Assembly: GCA_934718785.1 (NCBI GenBank)
Contig: CAKVAF010000006.1
Coordinates: forward strand, 1-64,000
Source of the DNA: an uncultured Campylobacter sp.
Lineage (GTDB): Bacteria > Campylobacterota > Campylobacteria > Campylobacterales > Campylobacteraceae
Reading direction: 5' to 3'
DNA: 64,000 nucleotides
Shown here: positions 41,037 to 50,797 of the stretch, in pieces
Numbering within the stretch: position 1 is the stretch's first letter
Layout of the letters: every line of letters begins with the position of its first letter
The notes under the pieces: generated by a model
What the model saw: the letters and a program-made list of their open reading frames with translations, nothing else
The model's database searches: none
Told to the model about the DNA's origin: nothing
Made by a program: the position numbers and the translations under genes

Positions 41037-41621
41037 CTATGATTTTAAGCTTTCAAAAAAATTCTCGCATTCTTTTTCAAAATGCCTTAAATCCTTGCTA
41101 TTATCGATGATAAAATCAGCTTTTTTCTTTTTTTCTTCTATGTCAAGTTGCGAATTTATACGCTTTAGAGCTTCTTTCTCGCTTAAATTATCCCTTTTTA
41201 TGAGCCTTTGAAGGCTAGTTTCTTTAGGCGCGTAAATCAAAACGCTTTTTCCAAGCCCTTGATAAGTATCATTTTCAAAAAAAAGGGGCAGTTCTATAAA
41301 AAAAGGCTTGTTTTTTGCCTCTAAAATTTCAGCTTCCTTTAAAATTTCTTCTTTGATTAAAGGGTGCAAAAAGCCTTCTAGCTTTTTTTTATCCAAAACA
41401 CTATTAAATATGTGTTTGCCAAGCTTTTTCCTATCGATTTTACCCTCTTTTATAAGGCTTTCATCAGCAAATAAAGCAGCGATTTTTTTGGCATTTTCAT
41501 TTAAAAGTTTATGAGCGATTTCATCTGCGCTAAGGCTTTCAAAGCCCTTATTTTTGGCAAAGTTTATAAAGCTAGATTTTCCACAAGCTATGCTCGCACT
41601 TACAAAAAAAGCATTTTTCAT
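41037..41621 (-). CDS. coaE: dephospho-CoA kinase
   Basis: 194 residues. CoaE performs the last step of coenzyme A synthesis. The P-loop is atypical, ASIACGKSS where G-x-x-x-x-GK is usual, but SADEIAHKLL and LHPLIKEEI are family signatures. It diverges from purM, 56 bases away, as in C. jejuni. Confidence 0.92.
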   Translation of the reverse strand: MKNAFFVSASIACGKSSFINFAKNKGFESLSADEIAHKLLNENAKKIAALFADESLIKEGKIDRKKLGKHIFNSVLDKKKLEGFLHPLIKEEILKEAEILEAKNKPFFIELPLFFENDTYQGLGKSVLIYAPKETSLQRLIKRDNLSEKEALKRINSQLDIEEKKKKADFIIDNSKDLRHFEKECENFFESLKS

Positions 41622-41677
41622 TAAAAAGCCTTTAAATTTTTATGATAAAATACCCCTTTAAATTTAAGGATTTGTAA

Positions 41678-42667
41678 ATGAAAATAAGCTATAAAGAAGC
41701 GGGCGTGGATATAGATAAGGGAAATGCCTTTGTAGAAGCGATAAAGCCTTTGGTAAAGCAAACTTTTAATGAAAATGTGATAGGGGGCATTGGTTCATTT
41801 TCAGGTGCTTTTGCCCTGCCTGCTGGCTTTAAAGAGCCTGTGCTTTTAGCTGCGACAGACGGCGTTGGCACGAAGCTTCGCCTTGCAATTGATGCGCAAA
41901 AATATGAGGGCATAGGGCAGGATTTAGTGGCGATGTGCGTGAATGATCTTGTTTGTAATTTTGCTAAGCCCTTGTTTTTTTTAGATTATTACGCTACGGC
42001 TAAGCTTGATTTAGAGATCGCAAAGGCTGTTTTAGCAAGCATTTCAAGGGCTTGCTGTGAGTGTGAATGCGCCCTAATAGGAGGCGAGACAGCTGAAATG
42101 CCCTCAATGTATGCTAAAAAAGACTTTGACTTAGCTGGCTTTGCGGTGGGAATGGCTGAAAAAGATGAAATTGATAGGAGCAAATTTGTTAAAAACGGCG
42201 ATTTACTCTTAGCCCTGCCAAGTTCAGGTCTTCACTCAAATGGCTTTTCACTAGCGCGTAAGGTGCTTTTTGAGGTGCAAAAGCTTGAATTTGAGAGCAA
42301 AATTGCGGGCAAAAAACTCATTGATATTTTACTCGAGCCGACCCGCCTTTATGTGAAGGACTTTTTAAAGCTCAAGCCTTTTATTAATGCACTAGCTCAT
42401 ATTACAGGGGGTGGGCTTGTGGAAAACTTGCCGCGCGTGCTGCCAAAAGGGCTTGGAGCTATCATACACAAGCATCATCTTAAAATCCCTGAAATTTTCT
42501 TGCAAATTGCAAAAAATGTGAGCGAAAAAGAAATGTTTAAAAGCTTTAATATGGGCGTTGGAATGGTGCTTGTCATCGCGCCTGAAAATGTTTCTAAAGT
42601 GCTTGAGCTTAGCGATGCTTATATCATTGGCGAAGTGGTGATGAATGAGGGCGTTGTGCTGGAGTGA
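41678..42667 (+). CDS. purM: phosphoribosylformylglycinamidine cyclo-ligase
   Basis: 329 residues. PurM makes aminoimidazole ribonucleotide in purine synthesis. YKEAGVDIDKGN at the start, LLAATDGVGTKLRLA, ALIGGETAEMPSMY and HITGGGLVENLPRVLP are standard. It seems monocistronic; a hairpin-capable pair of short repeats follows at 42688-42730. Confidence 0.97.
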   Translation: MKISYKEAGVDIDKGNAFVEAIKPLVKQTFNENVIGGIGSFSGAFALPAGFKEPVLLAATDGVGTKLRLAIDAQKYEGIGQDLVAMCVNDLVCNFAKPLFFLDYYATAKLDLEIAKAVLASISRACCECECALIGGETAEMPSMYAKKDFDLAGFAVGMAEKDEIDRSKFVKNGDLLLALPSSGLHSNGFSLARKVLFEVQKLEFESKIAGKKLIDILLEPTRLYVKDFLKLKPFINALAHITGGGLVENLPRVLPKGLGAIIHKHHLKIPEIFLQIAKNVSEKEMFKSFNMGVGMVLVIAPENVSKVLELSDAYIIGEVVMNEGVVLE

Positions 42668-42687
42668 TAAAATCTTTTTGAAATTTT

Positions 42688-42730
42688 AAAACAGTTGCTG
42701 ATAATATGAAATTAAATCGGCAGCGGTTTT
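42688..42730. repeat. inverted pair of the short intergenic motif after purM
   Basis: AAAACAGTTGCTG (42688-42700) and CGGCAGCGGTTTT (42718-42730) are inverted relatives with a 17-base loop, of the same family as at 16.7 kb. It may act as a terminator for purM. Confidence 0.5.
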
Positions 42731-42957
42731 GAAATTTATTTAAATTTTTTATCTCATTTTTATATCAAAAATTTTATTTTAAGCTTATTTTAAATGATAA
42801 TTTTCATAAAATAATTATACTCTTTTTAAATTTAAATTGAATAAAAAATAAATTTTTACAATTTTACACTTCAGCTTTGAGTTGAATTCTAAAAAATTTA
42901 AAATTTTTTCTATAAGCTTTAAATGCTTATTTTATAGTGATTTGAAAGTGAAAAATC

Positions 42958-42973
42958 GGGGGGGGGGGGGGGG
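42958..42973 (+). repeat. homopolymeric G16 tract
   Basis: Sixteen consecutive G in AT-rich non-coding DNA, 149 bases before the chemoreceptor ATG. In Campylobacter, runs of eight or more G are prone to slipped-strand change. The true length may vary between cells and may be uncertain in the assembly. Confidence 0.9.
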
Positions 42974-43121
42974 TAAAATCTTAAGTTTAAATTCAGTAAT
43001 GTTATTTTATCATTTTAAAAAATACTTTTTTTATGTTAAATTTAAAATTCAAAAAATAAAACTATAAAAAAACTAAATTCAGCATAATTTAAGTTACATA
43101 AATTTTTAAGTGGAGTTTGTT

Positions 43122-45164
43122 ATGCAAGAGATAAAAAACAAGCCTTTATATTCCTTTGGTTTTAAGCTCGTTTTGGCGATATTTTTTTCAATTTGTCTAA
43201 TTTTAGGCATTACACTGAGCCTGAATTACACAAATATCTACACGCACACCGAGCATGAAGTGAGCCAAAAACTACTTCCAAACGCGCTTGCAAGGGTAAG
43301 CGATGAGCTAAAGCTTGAGCTAAGACCTAGTATTTACATCTCTGCGGCGATGAGTAAAAATGAATTTGTGCGCAAATGGCTTGAAAATGGCGAAAATGAG
43401 CAGGATTTAGACGCCTTTTATGCCAATCAGCAAGGCTTTGTGAAAGATTTTAATCTTCTAAACACCTTTTTAGTGAGCCTTCAAGGTAAAAATTACTACT
43501 CGAGCAATTCTAAAAGAAAACTAAATGAAAGCACGGATAAATGGGTCTTTGATCTCATCAATTCAAAGAAAGATTATATCGTTGGGGTCAATGGAGAAAA
43601 AGCGTCTGGGAAAATGGCGTTTTATGTCAATTATAAAATCTTTGACAAAAGCGGCAAACTCATCGCTGTAAGTAGTATAAGCATGGACTTTGAAAGCATC
43701 GCGCAAAAAATCAATGATAAAAAATTGGGCGAGCAAGGCTTCATCTATCTTGTCGATAATACAGGCGTGATTAAAATTCACAAAGATAAATCCATGCTCG
43801 GCAAAAACATAAAAGACCTTGAGCGCACAAAGGCTATCGCAGCGCGCATTTTAGATCCTAATGAAAATGTAACGCTTGATTTTAGCGATGAAAAAGGTGA
43901 GAAATACTTCCTTGTGAATGATTATTTGCCGAATTTGCACTGGTTTGTAGTGGGCGAAATCCCACAAGCTGAATTTTATGAGTTTTTAAATGAAAATTTG
44001 AAATTTAATCTTATTTTAGGCGCGATATTATTGCTACTTAGTATCATTTTGACTCTGGTGATTGCTAAGAAATTTCAAAGCAATATCAAAGTGCTTCAGC
44101 AAGGCCTGCTCGGCTTTTTTGCTTATCTTAAGCGTGAAAAACAGGGCGCTGAGCTCATTAAAATCAGCTCGCACGATGAGCTTGGACAAATGGCAAGTCT
44201 CATCAATGAAAATATCAAGGACATTCAAAAGGGTCAAGAGCGTGATGATGCCGCAATCAGCGAGCTTGAAAATATCATTTTAAAAATGAGAAAAGGCGAT
44301 ATCTCAAATCAAATCATCACCAAAGCTAACAATATCGAGCTTAACAAGACTTTGCGCCTGCTCAATGAAGCTATAAATATCTGGCACACGCTCATTGAAG
44401 ACATCATCAGTGTGCTAAATGCTTATGCTAACAATGATTTTACGCAAAAGCTCATCTCAAAGCAAGAGTATGAAAAAGAAGCAAAAAGGCTCATTGATGG
44501 GGTCAATCACCTTGCAGATGAAGTGAGCGCTATGCTTGAGAGCTCTTTTGAGTTTAACACGCAGCTAGAGCAGGACTCTTCATCGCTTCAAAAGGTCGTT
44601 GACTCACTTTTAGAAGGGGTGAGTAAATCGCATGATTTATTACAGCTCGCACAAGCTTCAACGGCTGAAATTTCAGCATCTATGCAAAATGTATCACAAA
44701 AAAGTGATAGTGTGATCCAGCAAAGTGATGAGATAAAAAATGTAACGAGCATTATCGGTGAAATCGCAGATCAAATCAACTTGCTCGCACTTAATGCCGC
44801 TATCGAAGCAGCCAGAGCCGGTGAGCATGGGCGCGGCTTTGCTGTTGTGGCTGATGAAGTGAGAAAGCTTGCAGAGCGCACACAAAAGAGCCTTAGCGAG
44901 ATCGAGTCCAATACAAATTTACTCAATCAAAGCATCAATGATATGTCAGAAAGTATCAAAGAGCAAAGTATAGGCATCACGCAAATCGATGAATCCATTG
45001 CTCATATCGAAAATTTAACAAATAGCAACGATAATATCGCGCAGCAAGTCGCAAACATAGGCTCAAAAGTCGATGAGAGCGCGAAAATTATCCTTGAAGA
45101 TGTAAAGAAAAAGAAATTCTTAAGCTCAAAAACGGAGGTGAAAGCTAAAGAAAATTCGTTATAA
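43122..45164 (+). CDS. methyl-accepting chemotaxis protein (dCache-type)
   Basis: 680 residues from ATG 43122, behind TGGAG. TM1 (about 14-36), a periplasmic double-Cache sensor (about 40-285, with [16 protein letters not shown] and [17 protein letters not shown]), TM2 (about 290-312), a linker, and the conserved signalling hairpin [21 protein letters not shown] near residue 547. There is no CheR/CheB tethering pentapeptide at the end. The sensor resembles the amino-acid or carboxylate dCache class, but the ligand cannot be told. Expression may depend on the G16 tract upstream. Confidence 0.93.
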   Translation: MQEIKNKPLYSFGFKLVLAIFFSICLILGITLSLNYTNIYTHTEHEVSQKLLPNALARVSDELKLELRPSIYISAAMSKNEFVRKWLENGENEQDLDAFYANQQGFVKDFNLLNTFLVSLQGKNYYSSNSKRKLNESTDKWVFDLINSKKDYIVGVNGEKASGKMAFYVNYKIFDKSGKLIAVSSISMDFESIAQKINDKKLGEQGFIYLVDNTGVIKIHKDKSMLGKNIKDLERTKAIAARILDPNENVTLDFSDEKGEKYFLVNDYLPNLHWFVVGEIPQAEFYEFLNENLKFNLILGAILLLLSIILTLVIAKKFQSNIKVLQQGLLGFFAYLKREKQGAELIKISSHDELGQMASLINENIKDIQKGQERDDAAISELENIILKMRKGDISNQIITKANNIELNKTLRLLNEAINIWHTLIEDIISVLNAYANNDFTQKLISKQEYEKEAKRLIDGVNHLADEVSAMLESSFEFNTQLEQDSSSLQKVVDSLLEGVSKSHDLLQLAQASTAEISASMQNVSQKSDSVIQQSDEIKNVTSIIGEIADQINLLALNAAIEAARAGEHGRGFAVVADEVRKLAERTQKSLSEIESNTNLLNQSINDMSESIKEQSIGITQIDESIAHIENLTNSNDNIAQQVANIGSKVDESAKIILEDVKKKKFLSSKTEVKAKENSL

Positions 45165-45695
45165 ATGAAGCATAATTTTGATAGAAGTTTTTAATTTCGC
45201 TAAATGATTTTAAAATTTTAATCCCTTAAAACAGCTGCCAATGATTGACAGGGCTTTAATATTAAAGGCAAAAAAGCAAAATTTCAAACAAAAATTTAAA
45301 AATTCATATAAAATTTATAAAAAAATACTAATATATTATTTTTAATTTTCGAAGGTTTGGGCTTTTAAATTTAGGGCTTGAAATTTAAAAAATTAAATTT
45401 TTAATTTATGTTTTTTATACGATTTATCTTTACAAGTACTTTTGGCGCTTGTCTAGTTTTAATGTGCCTTTACAGGCGTAGAGAGCTGCATTTTACAACC
45501 CCCTACGCACACTCTACGCTTGTAAGGGCATATAAAAAGAAATCTTGGATTTTCCTTATCTGTTATTTTTAAAATAAACAAGCTGAGCATAAATTTAAAT
45601 CATCAATAGTTTTTAAATTGATTTAAATTACTTCTACATTTATTTTGATTTTTTATTAAGCCATAAATTTGGGCTTAATTTTGGATTAAATTTCA
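45165..45695. other. 531-base gene-free region after the chemoreceptor
   Basis: It holds one short intergenic motif (AAAACAGCTGCCA, 45228-45240), a large hairpin at 45462-45533, and otherwise AT-rich DNA. No open frame of note lies on either strand. Confidence 0.6.
45462..45533. other. large imperfect hairpin of unknown role
   Basis: ATGTGCCTTTACAGGCGTAGAG (45462-45483) pairs with CTCTACGCTTGTAAGGGCATAT (45512-45533): 22-bp arms with three mismatches, two of them G-U capable in RNA, and a 28-nt loop. A second CTACGC in the loop offers an alternative partner. Its GC content is clearly above the surroundings. It might be a small RNA, a terminator, or a relic of a miniature element. Confidence 0.5.
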
Positions 45696-46583
45696 TCAAA
45701 TCTTTAAAATTTTATTGTTTAAAAGTGAGTTTAAAGGATCGAACTTGACTTTTGTGTTGAGATTTTCATCTAAATTTTGATTTAAATTTTCGCTGAGATT
45801 TTTATTTAAATTATCCTTTAAAAATGCCGCTGTTTCGCCGTTGTTTTCATCACTTTTAAGACTTTGTAAATTTTTTCTTTTATCAAAAATTTCAAGCAAA
45901 GTTTTTAAATTATCATCTTTTTGATGATGGATGTTTGAGGTTAGATTTTCAAGCGAAGTGATATTTTGCATGATGTTTGAAATTTGAATGAAGCTGATAT
46001 TATAGCCAGATAAGCATTGATTAAGGTTTATATCAGCACTCATTTTGGCAAGTAAATTTATATCAATGTGAATGCTAGCTTTTTATCAAGCTCGCTCACA
46101 AGGCTAAACTGGCTCAAATCATCATCATAATAATTGACACTAAAGGCTTTGCCGCTAAGATTTATATTTATTTGTGAAAATTTAGCGCTATCTAAAGTCT
46201 TGCTTTGCACGGGGTTTTGCTCCAAAAACTCATTAAATGCGCTGAGATTTTTTTGAGTATATTCTTGCACTTCTTTTATATTTAAAAGCTCTTTTAGTCT
46301 TTATTCTTCTTTTTCAAAGCCCGGTGTAAAGAGTTGATAAGTGTTTTCATCCTTTTTAACAGACACGACAATGGGCGCTTTAGAAAGCTTGTCGCTTAAA
46401 GCATTAATCTCATCTAAATATTTTTGAACGCGCTCTTGCTGGGAATTTTCTTTATCTTTTGTTTGTGCGTGATTTAAAATTTCATTTTGAATTTGAGAAA
46501 AAAGCTGAGTATTTATTGTTTGTGCATTTTCTTTGCTAGAAGTTAAATTTAAAGGGCTTTGTAGATATAGAATTTAGGCTCAT
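45696..46583 (-). pseudogene. decayed gene of unknown function with two frameshifts and an in-frame stop
   Basis: A good ribosome site (AAGGAC) precedes ATG 46583 (MSLNSIS). Within the first ten codons the reading must shift by one base to continue as LQSPLNLTSSKENAQ. That frame is interrupted by TAA after GFEKEE (about 46304) but remains open beyond it as RLKELLNIKEVQEYTQ. After LDKKLA (about 46076) a second shift leads to the last segment, ASIHIDINLLAKMSAD to NNKILKI. The pieces share Asn/Lys/Gln-rich style and strand. I do not recognise the family; cell-surface or flagellum-associated proteins of this genus have similar openings. Several sequencing errors are the other explanation. Confidence 0.7.
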
Positions 46584-46724
46584 TTTGCTTGTCCTTTTTT
46601 GATAAAATCTAAGTTAAAATTGAGTTGATTTTCAAAAAAGATAAGCAAAAATCGTGCCAAAAGATAATTTTCAACACCCATAAAGCTTTTAATAAAAGCT
46701 TTTTTCAAGGCAAGCTAGGATAAA

Positions 46725-49571
46725 TCATTTCTTAGTATTTTTCTTTTCTTCTTTTTTCATCTCTTTTAGCTCCTCTTCTAAGAAATACCCCGTGTAAGAG
46801 CTTGTTTTTTTATGCTCTTTGGCTATCTTTTCTACAGTTCCGCAAGCGATGATTTTACCGCCTTTATCGCCTCCTTCAGGTCCCATATCGATGATATAAT
46901 CAGCGTTTTTAATCACGTCCAAATTATGCTCTATCACAAAGACCGAGGTTTTAAGGCTCACTAAGTGCTGAAGCACTAAAATGAGCTTATTTACATCTTC
47001 AAAATGAAGCCCTGTTGTAGGCTCATCAAGGATATAAAGCGTTTTACCTGTATCGCTACGACTAAGTTCTTTTGCTAGCTTTATGCGCTGAGCCTCGCCC
47101 CCGCTTAGTGTGGTCGCATTTTGCCCTAAAGTAAGATAATCAAGCCCCACTTTGACTAAGGTGTCTAATTTTTGCTTAATGCGCGGCACAGAAGCAAAAA
47201 ACTCACTTGCCTCAAGCACACTCATAGCAAGCACATCGGCGATATTTTTGCCCTTGTATTTTATCTCAAGCGTGGAGTCGTTGTATCTTTTACCCTTGCA
47301 AGTATCGCAAACGACCATTACATCGGGCAAAAAGTGCATTTCTATTTTTATCTCGCCATCGCCACTACATTTTTCACAGCGACCGCCCTTGACATTGAAA
47401 GAAAAGCGCCCTGCCTTAAAGCCACGCATTTTGGCTTCTTTTGTAGCGGCAAAAAGATTTCTTATCTCATCCATAGCCCCTGTGTAAGTGGCTGGATTTG
47501 AGCGTGGGGTCCTGCCTATAGGGCTTTGATCTAGATAAATCACCTTATCAAGCATTTCAAGCCCCTTAATCTGCACTCCGCCAAGCTTTTGCACCTTTTT
47601 AGCGCGGTTTAGCTCTTCTTGGGCAAAAGGTAAAAGCGTTTGCAAGATTAAAGAGCTTTTGCCAGAGCCTGAAACTCCAGTGATAGCGACTAAATTTTGC
47701 AAAGGAAATTTAGCATTTAGATTTTTGATATTATTGATATTTACATTTTTAAGCTCGAGCCATTCTTTTTGCGCCCTGTTTTGCTGATGATTGATGAGCT
47801 TTTTACCGCTCATATACAAAGCCGTTTCGCTTTTGCTTTTAAGTAATTCTTTAAAAGTGCCTGCAAAAACGACCTCACCGCCAAATTTCCCCGCCTTTGG
47901 TCCAATATCTACGATAAAATCAGCCGCTTCGATAGTCTTTTTATCATGCTCCACGACTATAAGAGTATTGCCCTTTGCTTCTAAATTTCGAAGCGTTTTT
48001 ATAAGCTTTTGCGTATCTCTTTCGTGAAGTCCAATGCTAGGCTCATCAAGCACATACATTACCCCACTTAGCCCGCTTCCTATTTGAGAAGCGATGCGTA
48101 TGCGCTGAGCCTCGCCTCCGCTAATCGTGCGTGCATCGCGCCCCAAGCTTAAATAGCCAAGCCCCACATCAAAAAGAAAAAATAATCTTTCATTAATCTC
48201 CTTTAAAATAGGGCTTGCAATTAAAAGCTGTTGCTTGCCTAAATGCGAAAAATGCTTATCATCGCTAAAAAAATTAGAGCATTGTTCTATGCTTAAATCT
48301 AAAATTTCGCCCAGGTTTTTTCCAGCAACTTTCACAGCCAAGCTTTCAGGCTTAAGCCTATGACCGCCGCAGTCTTTGCAAATTTTTTCGCTCATATAAT
48401 TTTCTAAATCTTTTTCATCCTTAAGCATATCATAAGCAAGTTTGACCGCGCCCTCAAAGCTTTTTTTAAGGCGGTGGCGCTTCCAAAAAAAGTCAATTTC
48501 TTTAGCATTGCCATATAAAATCAGCCTTTGTTCTTCTTCGCTAAGCTCCGCAAAGGGCTTTTTAATGCTTATGTGATTTTGCTCGCAAAAGGCAAGTAAA
48601 AACTTATAATAATAGCTTTTGTTAAAGCCATACATCGTCTTTATACAGCCATTTTCAACGCTTAAATTTTCATCGATTAATTTTTTCATATCTAAAGTGT
48701 AGCGAATACCAAGCCCATCACAAGCAGGACACGCTCCTTTTGGGGAGTTAAAAGAAAAGCTTAGTGGCTCAAGCGGGGCAAAAGAAATTTTACAATCAAA
48801 GCAGGCATTATGCTCGCTGTAATGATAATGCTTTGAAATGCCCAGCTCATCAGCATTTAGCACTTCAATCTCAAGCTCGCCAAAGCTCTCAACAAGCCCT
48901 TTTTCTATATCGCTTGCAAGGCGCGCGAGTAAATCATCTTTTATCTCAAGGCGGTCAATGACAAGTTTTATCGTGTGTTTTTTAGTTTTAGAAAGCTCGA
49001 TTTCTTCATCAAGGCGCACTAAAACGCCATCAATTTGCGCTCTTACATAGCCCTTTGCGATAAGGCTTTCAAAAAGATCTGCGAAAGTGCCTTTTTTCTC
49101 GCGCACAAGCGGGGCGTAAATGATGATTTTAGCACCTTTAGGAAGCTTTAAAATTTCATTTACAATGTCCTGCGCGCTCATACTTGAAACTTTTTTGCCA
49201 CATTTATAGCAGTGCTGAATGCCAATTCTAGCGTATAAAAGCCTGAGATAATCATAAATTTCAGTGATAGTTCCCACGGTTGAGCGCGGATTTTTAGAAG
49301 TGCTTTTTTGATCAATAGCAATGGCCGGGGTTAGTCCCTCGATTTTATCAACATCTGGCTTAGCCACCTTGTCTAAAAACTGCCTTGCATAAGCGCTCAA
49401 GCTTTCTATGTAGCGGCGCTGTCCTTCTGCATAAAGGGTGTTAAAAGCGAGTGTGCTTTTACCAGAGCCACTTAGTCCAGTAAAAACAATGAGCTTATTT
49501 TTTGGTATTTCTAAGTTTATATTTTTAAGATTATTTTCCCTAGCCCCTGTGATTTTTATACTATCATTCAT
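46725..49571 (-). CDS. uvrA: excinuclease ABC subunit A
   Basis: 948 residues from ATG 49571 (MNDSIKITGARENN), where AAGGA lies seven bases upstream; the reading from 49598 adds nine residues. UvrA recognises DNA lesions in nucleotide excision repair. Two ABC ATPase modules are visible (GLSGSGKSTLAF and GVSGSGKSSLI). Zinc modules have CYKCGKK and CEKCSGDGEIKIEM...CDTCKGKRY, and the signatures are SGGEAQRIRIA and SGGEAQRIKLA. Confidence 0.98.
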   Translation of the reverse strand: MNDSIKITGARENNLKNINLEIPKNKLIVFTGLSGSGKSTLAFNTLYAEGQRRYIESLSAYARQFLDKVAKPDVDKIEGLTPAIAIDQKSTSKNPRSTVGTITEIYDYLRLLYARIGIQHCYKCGKKVSSMSAQDIVNEILKLPKGAKIIIYAPLVREKKGTFADLFESLIAKGYVRAQIDGVLVRLDEEIELSKTKKHTIKLVIDRLEIKDDLLARLASDIEKGLVESFGELEIEVLNADELGISKHYHYSEHNACFDCKISFAPLEPLSFSFNSPKGACPACDGLGIRYTLDMKKLIDENLSVENGCIKTMYGFNKSYYYKFLLAFCEQNHISIKKPFAELSEEEQRLILYGNAKEIDFFWKRHRLKKSFEGAVKLAYDMLKDEKDLENYMSEKICKDCGGHRLKPESLAVKVAGKNLGEILDLSIEQCSNFFSDDKHFSHLGKQQLLIASPILKEINERLFFLFDVGLGYLSLGRDARTISGGEAQRIRIASQIGSGLSGVMYVLDEPSIGLHERDTQKLIKTLRNLEAKGNTLIVVEHDKKTIEAADFIVDIGPKAGKFGGEVVFAGTFKELLKSKSETALYMSGKKLINHQQNRAQKEWLELKNVNINNIKNLNAKFPLQNLVAITGVSGSGKSSLILQTLLPFAQEELNRAKKVQKLGGVQIKGLEMLDKVIYLDQSPIGRTPRSNPATYTGAMDEIRNLFAATKEAKMRGFKAGRFSFNVKGGRCEKCSGDGEIKIEMHFLPDVMVVCDTCKGKRYNDSTLEIKYKGKNIADVLAMSVLEASEFFASVPRIKQKLDTLVKVGLDYLTLGQNATTLSGGEAQRIKLAKELSRSDTGKTLYILDEPTTGLHFEDVNKLILVLQHLVSLKTSVFVIEHNLDVIKNADYIIDMGPEGGDKGGKIIACGTVEKIAKEHKKTSSYTGYFLEEELKEMKKEEKKNTKK

Positions 49572-49955
49572 TGAAAATCCTTGAAATTTTAAAATCAATT
49601 CAAAAGCGAATTTTAGCTAAAAAGAGAAAATAAATTTAAGTTTTTGAAGTGAAAAAATTTTTATTTGAAAATTTTGGATTTAAATTTAAATTTTATTTGA
49701 TTAAAATTTTATAAAAATTTCAAAAATCTTTAATAATGATAAATTCTAAATATAAAATATATATTTATAAAATCCCTATGAAATGGACTTTTAACGCAAA
49801 TTTTTTAATAAATTTTTAAGAAATTTTTTCTTATGATTAATTAAAAGATTTTGGGAAAGTTTTTTAAGTAAAAGCTTAAAAACTTGCAGATTTAAGGTGT
49901 TTTGTAATGAAATTTACAAAATTTATTTTATCTTTACAAACTAAAAGGAGCGAAA
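49572..49955. other. divergent promoter region between uvrA and gluconate dehydrogenase
   Basis: 384 AT-rich bases without a gene. An 8-bp inverted repeat lies at 49900-49921; several TATAAA/TATAAT-like words occur (for example near 49760) but no single promoter stands out. Confidence 0.5.
49900..49921 (+). promoter_or_regulatory. inverted repeat upstream of gluconate dehydrogenase
   Basis: TTTTGTAA, six bases, TTACAAAA: a perfect 8-bp palindrome 34 bases before the ATG. It is a candidate operator; the AT-rich context makes chance occurrence possible. Confidence 0.35.
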
Positions 49956-50765
49956 ATGAAAGATAATCTTATAGACCGCAGGAAATTCTTTAAAATGTCC
50001 TTGCTTGCAGGTGTGGCTACAAGCGGGGTTGCGGCAGGAATTTTAAGCGGCTGTTCTAATGAAAAAGCAGAACAAAATGCAAGCAATAACGCAAGCACAG
50101 AGCAAGCTGTGCAAACAGCGGCGCACGATCACGGCGCAGTAGCGGATAATTCGCAAGCAAGCGCAGCGGCTAGTGCACCTGAAGATGCAGCAAAAAGGGG
50201 GCGTATGTTTATACAGCTTGACACGCTTTTTGCAGCACTGAGCGCAGCCTGTGAGCGCATTTATCCAAAGGATGAGAGTTCGCCAGGAGCTATTGATCTA
50301 AAGGTGCCTTATTTTATTGATAATCAACTTGCTGGAGCTTATGGCTACAATGATAGAGAATATATGCAAGGACCATTCTTTGAAGGTATTGCTGAGCAAG
50401 GCTATCAAAGCCCACTTTATCGTCGTGATATTTTTATCATCGGGCTTGAAGGGCTAAATAATAGCGCAAATGCTAAATTTAAAAAGAATTTCAGCGAGCT
50501 AGAAGGCGCGCAACAAGATGAAATTTTAAAAGAATTTGAAGCAGGAAAAGCCCAAGTGGATGGCATTAGCTCGAAGTATTTTTTCACACTTTTAAGGGAA
50601 ATGACTTTGGCTGGCGCGCTGAGCGATCCTATTTATCAGGGCAATAAAAATATGGATGGCTGGCGCGCTATGGACTATCCGGGTGCTCAAATGGGCTATT
50701 TGGCGCAAATTGAAGCCGATGAGTTTTATCAGCCTGAGCCTATGGGCTTAGCCGATATGCAGTAA
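49956..50765 (+). CDS. gluconate 2-dehydrogenase subunit 3-type protein (Tat-exported)
   Basis: 269 residues. The N-terminus has a twin-arginine motif DRRKFFK, a hydrophobic core and LSGC, a possible lipobox, at about 30-33. A low-complexity Ala/Asn/Ser/His linker (to about 85) and a gluconate dehydrogenase subunit 3-like domain (LSAACERIYPKDESSPGAIDL) follow. It escorts or partners the GMC flavoprotein encoded 32 bases downstream. Its Tat signal probably carries the signal-less large subunit out as a complex. C. jejuni has the same pair for gluconate oxidation. Confidence 0.9.
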   Translation: MKDNLIDRRKFFKMSLLAGVATSGVAAGILSGCSNEKAEQNASNNASTEQAVQTAAHDHGAVADNSQASAAASAPEDAAKRGRMFIQLDTLFAALSAACERIYPKDESSPGAIDLKVPYFIDNQLAGAYGYNDREYMQGPFFEGIAEQGYQSPLYRRDIFIIGLEGLNNSANAKFKKNFSELEGAQQDEILKEFEAGKAQVDGISSKYFFTLLREMTLAGALSDPIYQGNKNMDGWRAMDYPGAQMGYLAQIEADEFYQPEPMGLADMQ

Positions 50766-50797
50766 ATGTGTAAAAAAGTAACACTTAAGGAAAAAAA

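Larger units (their letters stand above)
42668..43121. other. 454-base gene-free region before the chemoreceptor
   Basis: It contains the inverted short motif, a Fur-box-like AT stretch (AATGATAATTTTCAT), a TATACT box at 42816-42821, a G16 tract and a further CATAAT near 43082. A 61-codon frame (TTG at 42882) runs through the G tract but lacks a ribosome site and a recognisable product, so I do not call it a gene. Confidence 0.6.

Noticed and set aside
42882-43067. 61-codon frame containing the G16 tract
   Set aside because: TTG start without a ribosome site, low-complexity product; the tract alone is worth noting.
46682-46701. AAAGCTTTT-AAT-AAAAGCTTT followed by TTT, terminator-like on the plus strand
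   Set aside because: No plus-strand gene ends here, and on the minus strand no T-run follows; probably chance in AT-rich DNA.
46725-49571. Several long frames on the plus strand inside uvrA
   Set aside because: Opposite-strand shadows of a strongly coding gene; uvrA has intact motifs throughout.
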